NCBI GenBank assembly: GCA_013399875.1
Contig: VXAZ01009496.1
Location: 935,275 to 999,274, forward strand
Direction: 5' to 3'
Length of the DNA: 64,000 nt
Source: Gymnorhina tibicen
Lineage: Eukaryota; Chordata; Aves; Passeriformes; Artamidae
Each line of letters begins with the position of its first letter. Position 1 is the stretch's first letter. Under the pieces are notes generated by a model, which did no database searches, was not told the origin of the DNA, and saw nothing but the letters and a program-made list of their open reading frames with translations. Both the position numbers and the translations under genes were made by a program. Below, one piece after another: positions 51,301 to 60,300 of the stretch.

Positions 51301-54300
51301 ATATAATCATATAGAATGGTTTTGGTTGAAAGAGGCTTTAAAGATCAACTAGTGCCTTCTGCCATGAAGGACACCCTTCACTAGACCAGATTACTCAAAG
51401 CCCTGTCCAGACTGGCCTTGAACACTTCCAGGGGTGAGGCACCCATAGCATCTCTGGGCAGCCTGTTCCAGTGCCTCACTACGCTCTCATTGAAGAATTT
51501 TTTCTTTATAGCCAATCTAAACCTGCCCCCTTTCAGTTTAAAGCCAAAACCCCTTGCCTTATCATTACGTGTCCTTGTAAAAAGTCCCTCTTCAGCTCCT
51601 TTGTAGGCCCCTTAAGATACTGAAAGGCTGCAATTAGACCACCCCAGAACATTTTGTTTTCTAGGCTGAACCCCAGTTCTCAGCCTTTTCTCACACCTCT
51701 GGAGAGGTGTTCTGTGTCCAGTCTCTCATCTACCAGCATCCCCAAGTGCTTCTTGGCATGGCTGCTCTCAATCTGTTCATCTCCTATCAGTAATACCTGT
51801 ATGGAATCTGCTTCTGGACCTTTTGGTTTATTAAATTCAATTTTAAAGTTTATTAACACAGTCTTTTCTAGACTTTATTCTCATTCTTCTTTCATTGAAA
51901 TATGGCTCCCTAAGAGAATGTTATGCATTAACTATATTTAAGTCCTGCAGAGATGAAGACATTGTATAAAGAAGACGCTTATATCTTCTCACCTTGGGGC
52001 ATTGACTGGATGATAAAAATTGTGGTGAAAATATTAAAGCAGGATCATATGATCTAAATCCAGCTAGGGGGAGATTTTTCTGAATGCTTTTTATTTGTAC
52101 TACTGAAAATTTTACCTATCCCTTAATACCTCTTGATACCTCTTGAAAAAACCCATGTAATGGATGTCATGTAAAAGATTTGATTGCTGGAAATGCACGG
52201 AGATTCTTTCTTCACAACCTAAGTAACTCTTCAGTCTGGGTCTGTTACACCTCCTTGTTTCTGTATCTCTCTTACTCATCCAAAGTGCAAGTCAGAGTAG
52301 GAGACTAGAGGAGAAATTAAAATTCCATTTACTTTAAATGTTTGCAGTTAAGAAGCCGAAGTGAATATATTCTCTTTTCCTCCAGTTTATTCAGAAATGT
52401 CTGGGGAGAGTCCTCTTATTTTGAGGAAATGTGTATAGAGTTTATTCATATATACACATTCTCAATATTGTATATAAATAAAATTGTACTTTTTTTTCAG
52501 TCTCTGTACATATCTTGCTGCCATTAGGAGAAATTTGCTTAGAATTTCAGCTTAGAAATAGGACTGTTCTTACATAATATCTATTAAAGGGTTTGTGGTG
52601 TTGTTTGTTGATTTAAAAATGTTAAAATTTGTGCAAACATATTTGTTTCTCAGATGCTGATCCTATGGTGGATGATGTTGGAGCAGTGGAATCTGAACCA
52701 TATGAAATTCCAGGTATCATTTTGTTTTTCCATCCTCAGTAATAATGGTTTTCTGCCTCAATGTAACAAAGTATATGAGAAAGAAAATTAGAAAAGGTTA
52801 GACTGGTTAAGGAATATATAATTTTGAAATTGTTTTTTTTTTTTTTCCTCCAATAACTAGTTATTACTGTCTTGGAGAATTTTGCTTTGGGATGACTGTA
52901 TCATACTTGCTATTGAAAGTCTTTATTACAAATAACAGGTGACAGGTATGGAAACTTTGCTTTGATTGGTGCAAAAATTTTTATTAGTGTGTGTTTCTGG
53001 CTGCTGTGTATGATTGGGGACTTGTGAGCCAAGTGATCTGTGGTTTTACAGTCTAAGAAAGTGAGAATGAGATTTATTGCTTATATTGTCTTTGTACAGT
53101 CTCTAATACTAAGGTTCTTCTAGACTATTTTTCTTGGCATTAGGAGCATCCGGTTGTTTGTACCTTTCCTTCAGGACTGTTTGTTTCTTTGTGGCTGACT
53201 GTGCTATCAGAGAGTGAGTCAACAGCAAGGACATAATTCTGAGCTATCCTTGTTCTGTCTTTCTGCACACCTTAATGCATCTTGAAAGCTTTTTGAAATT
53301 TGGTTTGGACTAATCCAATTACCTTATAGTCATCTTCATGTTATACTTGGTATCACATACAATGGCATTAGCTCATCTTTCCCATTATGAAGAAGCATTA
53401 AGTGGATATTGCAGTTTCTCTACTGTCTGATAAGTATTTTGTTCAGGATTCTAACAATGTTTGTTTATAGTATGGACAGTCTCTTGCATTTACATTAGAA
53501 ATTGATTTATGTTTGGACTAGGCTTCTTATGTTTGATTCAGTGTTAGCTCTGGACCTTGCCGTTGTGTTAGATGTCACAGATGTGACAGAAAAATAGTTC
53601 TGTTTGGTGCAGCTAGAACTGTTTATTCCGAACAATGTGGGAGATTACTGGTTTAGAATCCAAGCTATTATACTTCCAAAGTAAAAGGATAAGTTCCTTT
53701 ATCTTCAGTACTGTGTTTTCTCAGATATGTCATAGTGAGTAGATTAACAACATTGAAAAGCCCTGTAGTTACAGAGGAAAATAATCCCCACATTTAGCTA
53801 GGTAATGAAAGGAAGTAAATGGCTCTAAATCTGAGATGCCAGAAGTGAAGTACATATTTTACAGGGTTGATTTCTGGGTCATATCTTGTCTTCTATAGAT
53901 CCATCACCAAGTGAGCATCCTGCACATTAGTAAAGAAGCTACTTTACAGTTTTGAAAATAGAGGACATCTGCATTTTTTATTCATATTACAAAAATTATT
54001 TAAAAATACTGATGGAGACTAATGGCTCTCGTTGCTCTAGTTTTGCTACAGAGAGTATAGCAGAAGGCTGGAAGAGAGAATGGCCCAACACCTTCCATTA
54101 GATTGCCACGTGTCAAGTTTATAAACTTCTAGTTTTTCATTTTTCAGCTAAGGAGCTACATTTAGCCATTGAAAGATTGATAATGGATACAGGTTAAAAC
54201 AATGAAATATTAAACATACTTTGTATTTTCAATTTCAAGATATTTATTTGTTCATATTTAATTTACAGCTTCACCTGAGTATGTTGAAGTTTTGGAAGAG

Positions 54301-57300
54301 AGAGTAAGTGAGCCAGACACTCCAGGTTGGTAACTTTTCATTACATCAAATGATAGTATAATCATATTTTTTAAAATGTGCTACAAAGTAATGTGTCATA
54401 TTGACTGTTTCATCACAGTTTTATTTTCAAACGGCTTTTAGACAGTTTCAAGTAAGCCTGATTTTTAGGCTACTATGTTACCATTACGTTTGTGAGCCTA
54501 ACACTCCATGAATTCAGTCTACAAATACTTACATAAATATTTTGTTCTGTCAGGAGTTTCCCAGTCTAATCAATGGATTGATTATCCAACACCTACTTAT
54601 ATTCCTAACTTTAAGCCTAAATATAAATATGCATAAACTTATTGTACTGTGTGTTTTATGGTGCAGTTCCTGGATGTGTTTTACAATTCAGCAGTCACTT
54701 TCAAATAAGACACTGTAGAAAGTCAGTATAATTATTTCTGTTATTTTTGAGCTAAATATGTGACCTTTCTAAGTTCTCATGTGTTATTTAGCTGTTGCAT
54801 GAAATTCAGTTGGAATATAAAATGTTAAATATTTCTATTTAAGGTGACTCTGAGGCAATGCAAGAAGATGCTATGGAACATTACATAGGTACAGTCCAAA
54901 GTCTTCTTTCTTTTTATTAAAGGTTCATTGAATTTTGGCTGCAGACCAAGACAATCACACACACACACACACAAAAACCTCAAAACAAACAAACAAAACA
55001 AACCACAAAAACACACAACACCCAGGACTTTGGTGCTCCTGGATAGTATTTTTTCAGAATGTAAATTGAAAATCTAGACATCATAACTTTCTGAGGAAAT
55101 TATGCTAAAACCTACATGAGTACTACTTCTCTGTAATGTCAGCCAAATGGGCAGAATAATATTTTGAGGCTTGAATTTCCAGGAGAATGGATATTGGTAT
55201 TTTAAATTGTATAGAAGTGTTCCTGTGGATAAAAAAGAATTTAAACATGCCAGAGATGTTGCAGTTAGTGTGATGTCAAGAAGAAGGTAGTATCTCTAAT
55301 TTTTTTTTTAAAGCAAATAAGCCATAACAAGTAGATGCCAAAATTACACTGTAGAAGTTAGCTATATATAGAAATGATTTATAAATATTTTGATTCCAAA
55401 CTATAGGTAATTTTTAGATGGCTTCATGAACTGTATAAGAAAGCCTGCTGATATTGCTTTCTTTTTTAAGTCTATCTTTTGATGCCAGATAATGAATCAG
55501 GTTTTTTTACAGGATCTTTTAGAGATCTTCACCCTTGCACTCTTACTAACTTTATTACAGTATGAACTACTATAGTTTCAAAGATTTTTTTTTGGTCTGA
55601 ATAAACTTGACCCTGTATTGTATTATTTGTGTGTCTTCATTGTCTTAAAATTCCATTAATTTTCCTACTAATTTTCTTTTTCTTTAAACAGAGGATAGAG
55701 TTCATGAAGATTATAGTGAAGACCAAGGTATGACGACTTCTCTATTTGGTAAAATTACAGTATCAAAATGTTTCATTAATATGCAAGTGGAATTACTTGG
55801 TTTTAAAATTTCCTGTGCTGTCACATTACTTTGCAAGTTCTCAGTTGAGGTTTTGGGTTGTTGTCTATTCAAACCCTCTGTCTTTGTAATCAATCAATCA
55901 ATCAATCTTTTAACACTGGTTCATGTGTAGAGTATGCATATGCATTATATTCCCATATTGGTCCTCTTTGCCATACTTTGTACATATGTGGAATAAGAAC
56001 ATCAAAGGCTTTGTATGCCCTTTTCCTTGTGAAACCCTGGCCAGGTCAGCTGTGGTTTATTGCATCAGTTTAGCTCAGGATCACCTTGTCATCTTGTCTG
56101 CCACCACCAGTTCTTAGGGAATTAGTCTTTTTTAGTTTGATTTGGTTGATGATTTGCTAATGATTACTGAGACCAAATCAAAAAGTAAATGAGAAGAATA
56201 GCAGTCAGAGCTTTGAAACAAAGGTGTGTGGTTGTGATTCCTGCTGTGATATCCTTTCGGAGACTGCCATACTTCAGAATAGTTAAACATATCTGTAATG
56301 CACTCTTGTTTATTTCCCATGTTTGTGTAACCTGGGCAAAGGACAGGGTTTCTTAACTTCCAAATACTTGCAACAGAAAAGCTTGAGGTTCATTCTTTGT
56401 TATCAGGAGGTAAATTCCAACATCTGTCTTTGGGATAGAAGTCATAATTCCATTGAAAGAATTTCAGAGGCCCAAAGGTGTATTTAGCCCTTAGCCTATG
56501 TCTTTCTCAGTCTGCAGAAAATAATTATTTGCCTCAGTTATGGTGCCCTTGACAAAATATCTCAGCATTAATAGGATAGAAAAGCAAGAGACCCTACGTT
56601 TTTCCCAGGGCTCATTCTTTACTTGCCTTTCCAGGCGATAGTTATTTTACGATCAGTTCTAGTCAAGAATCACTTCTCTTGCTTCTCACCTGGATATGAA
56701 GAAGTGCAGCTTCTAATCTTTCCTTTTCATGCTCCTTTGTATGTAGTGGTAATGTGAACAGAAAATGCTTCCATGCCCTTATGAAGAGACATCTATATCT
56801 GCTGTTTTACTAAGTTGATCAGGGAGGTTACGAAGTAAATTGCATCAGCTTTTTTTAAAATCAGTTCCAAAAGCATTTCATATTCTGCAGTCTCTTCTGG
56901 CACCCCAGCACAATAACAGTGAATCACTGTATTTTGTGAGTCATTCATGTGCTTCAGGAAGCAGTGGTTTCATGTGCAGTTGCCGCTCTGTGCTGCAATG
57001 AGAGTTTTAAATAGTATCAGATAAATCTCCCTACTCTTTCTTTTTTCTTGCCAGTCCTCTGATTAGGATGATCAGGAGAATAGGAACTTCCATTCTTTTT
57101 CTCAAAAGGAAATTCTATGGTAGCATGTGACTGTCAAAAATCTTATTATTCTTGCTATTAAATTGCCACGCTTCTTTATGCAGTAAATTATTCCCACAGT
57201 TCAACATAATCCATGGAAAACTGCTTTTCTCTTGATAAAAGTTTGCCTTTTCACAACATAATTTTACCTTGCTTTCAAGTTCCACCTTGAAGGCATTCTG

Positions 57301-60300
57301 GTTGTGAGAGAAAGCACAATGCGTCCTGTGTACTTTTTAGTGGAATTTAATTTCAGAGCTGCAGCCTGGAGCAGTGTAGAAGAAGAAGACCAGTCAGAAG
57401 ACGCTGTCTTTGTGTCACACACCATTTTTTCCTTCTGAGTTCAGTCTATGGAGTTTCCGGGCATGTTCGTGTTCATATGCTAGACACCATTTTAGCAGTT
57501 GTACCTATTTTTCGTCCCTGTTGTCTCTAGGCCCATCTTTCTTGTACCTTTTGACATGATTTTGGTTGGATTGAAAGTGAAACAGATTTACCTTGTTTTT
57601 GGAGAAGAGCAGTTTTGGCACAGTTTTTCTAAAGTCAAAGAACGCTTGGAGGCCATTGTGGAGATCTGAAATTCTTGCTCTCAAATGTAAAGCTTGTGGT
57701 TTTGGCATGAGCTCCAAAACTGCAGATGAATTCCACAAGAAGATTCGCATTAAAGCCTTGATACGCGATTGTCTGTGAAATTAACAGAAGTATAAGCTTT
57801 GAGTCAATTTATCTTCCCCATCTCTCTTGGATTTGTTTCCCCTCTTCTGGCAAGACCCTCTGGTGAAATATTTTCCCCAACCTGTTGCTTTCTAGAGTTC
57901 TCAAAGTAGAAGACAGTGCAAGATGATTGTTGGCCAGAGCGGTTCAGTTTCTTTTGTGACTCTTGCTTTGTGTGGCTTGGTTCTTAATTCAGATCAGGAA
58001 CTGCTCTAATAGGATTGCTGTAATCACATCACTGAGGTTATTGCTAAAGCTAAAAATTCTTTAGTTGAAATAAGTGCCCACAGTGGAGTGTGTAAATGGA
58101 TTGATTGTAGAACTTGGAATACAAGAACTCAGTTATTGTACATAACTTTCAGTAGTTTTATGAAGAGTTTCTTACAGTTCGTCGCCATTAAAGTAGAGAA
58201 ATAAAGCAAGTTTGAGATTTTCATTAGAAATAAACAGTTCTGGATGTTTTTCTAAAGGATATTCTGTAAGAACTGTCTTTCTAAGAGAGCCACATGTAAG
58301 ATGTAAGATACAACAATAGTATAAAGGTGGGGGTTTTTTTGTTCTGTTTTTTTTTTCAAATGTTATGTAAATAACCTTCTTCAGATGAGGATTAGTACCT
58401 GTTAGATAATGAAATTATCCAAAACACTGAATGAACTTTGAACTTTTTTAGTTCTGAAATTCTCAGTAAGTGTATTTTGAAAATTCAGACAATGGATAGC
58501 ATTTTGTCTATTTTCAGACATTATCTAAAATTAAATATTGGATATTCTTAACCTATTTCTTCTTGAGAATTACAAAAATTAGACTGACTGTATGCAAAGA
58601 TTATAATGTAGGAAAATCACAGCAAGTGTTCAGAATGATAGAGTTATTGTAGAAATTATTTTCAACATTTCATCTGTGTGGTAGAAAGTCTTGAAATTGT
58701 ACAATATGTATAATTATGGTACACTTATGGTATTTTTTTTTAATGTAGAATTTCTACTACAAGCTCCCAAAAGAGCTCATATATCTATTCAGGCCCCTAA
58801 ACTAGGGAAGGTTTTTTAAGGACTTTGCATTTATCATTAAAGAAATGACCTGGATGTTTAACAACCAGATTTTTAGGGTACTTTGTGCATATCAGCCACC
58901 CAGGAACTTTCTTTTTTTCTTTCCTTTCAGAACCAAAACACGAAAAGCAGACTGAGACTCAAGATACAGGTATATTCCTACATATGTAAATATTTTAGGC
59001 AAATTAGCACAGAAATCATAAACCTAATCTTGCTGTCACTTCTTGTCTTAAGTGACACAAAGTGGGATATCTGAGGCTTTTAGTGGACAGCTGGACCACA
59101 GTAATCACAGACATTCAACCTGCGTTTTGCAATGAGCCCTGCTCATAATCTTGCAACCAGTGTGTAGGATCATTCAAAATGTACAGGCTGGCAGTACTAG
59201 CTCTGCTTTGATGCAGACTTCTTGCTGGTGCATTTGTCTAATTAGTAGAAGCAATTACAAATTATTTGTCTGCAGTATTCTCTCTGGGTTCCATATGCTT
59301 TGTTGTCTTGAATCCACTACTGCTTTGAGAGTCATCTCAGACAGGTGACTGAAAAAAACCCTCAATCTTTTAGTTTAGAAGGAAGTCAACAAGTTCTCTA
59401 TTGTAAATAAATTTTATCTGTTTTGTCACCTTTGTTATCTTAATCTTAAGAGGACTGTAAAATGAATTGAAAAGTGCCATATTAAGAGACAACAAAAATA
59501 ACTTATTTTTCCTGTAGAATCCATAATTTAAATTGTAGAATTTCTTTGTTGTCCTTCAAGAAGGAAATTAGGACCACAAATGAATATTGTGTTTATCCAA
59601 ATAAAAAGACTTTTAAGGTTTATAGGTTTGCAGGTTTTTTTGGTTGGTTTTCAATATGTCTAGTGAATGGAGTTGATGCTATAAAAGATGAAAGTGGGAG
59701 TACTTGAATGTATTTAGAAAGAGTAAGAAGAGGTTTTAAATTTCAGTTATTGTGTCATGATCCAAACAACAATTGTTGAAAAGCTACAATTTTGAAATAA
59801 CTAGCTGATGAATAGAACAGTTATTTAGTTAAACAGGAAAGAATATTTAAGATGTATTTTTTCCCTGGAATTCATCAAAGTGTCTGTTTGTTAATAGCAG
59901 GTAGACATGACTATGTGCTAGCCGTGTTCTTTCGTGTAGTGTGTAAGTTCCATCACTTGAGGGCTTGGTTTCATTATTGCTCTGAACTGAATGTTTTCTT
60001 AGGTGTTGAGGACCTTCCAAACGAGGTGAATGAAGCCACAGGGCCAACTATATATTTTGTAATTGTCATCATAGTGTTTTGATGAAATATACACATTTGA
60101 AAATTAGATGTTAAAAAAAAAAGCAAGCTGATTATACACTTTTTCCTTATTATACTTATAGAGGAAATTAATGAAGATTTTGATAATGCTAAAGACCTTT
60201 CAGGTATGAAATTTTATAGTTTGTAAAAACTTTTTTTTTCTGTTTATATTTGTTAATATAATTAAAAAACAAACAAATGAAAAACACAGTAGAGAATAGA

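Noticed and set aside
60003..60025. Exon-like G-V-E-D-L-P-N-E after the acceptor gttttcttag
   Set aside because: Its donor (ACGAG|GTGAAT) ends in phase 0 while every neighbour is phase 1, so inclusion would shift the frame. No other donor before the stop gives phase 1.
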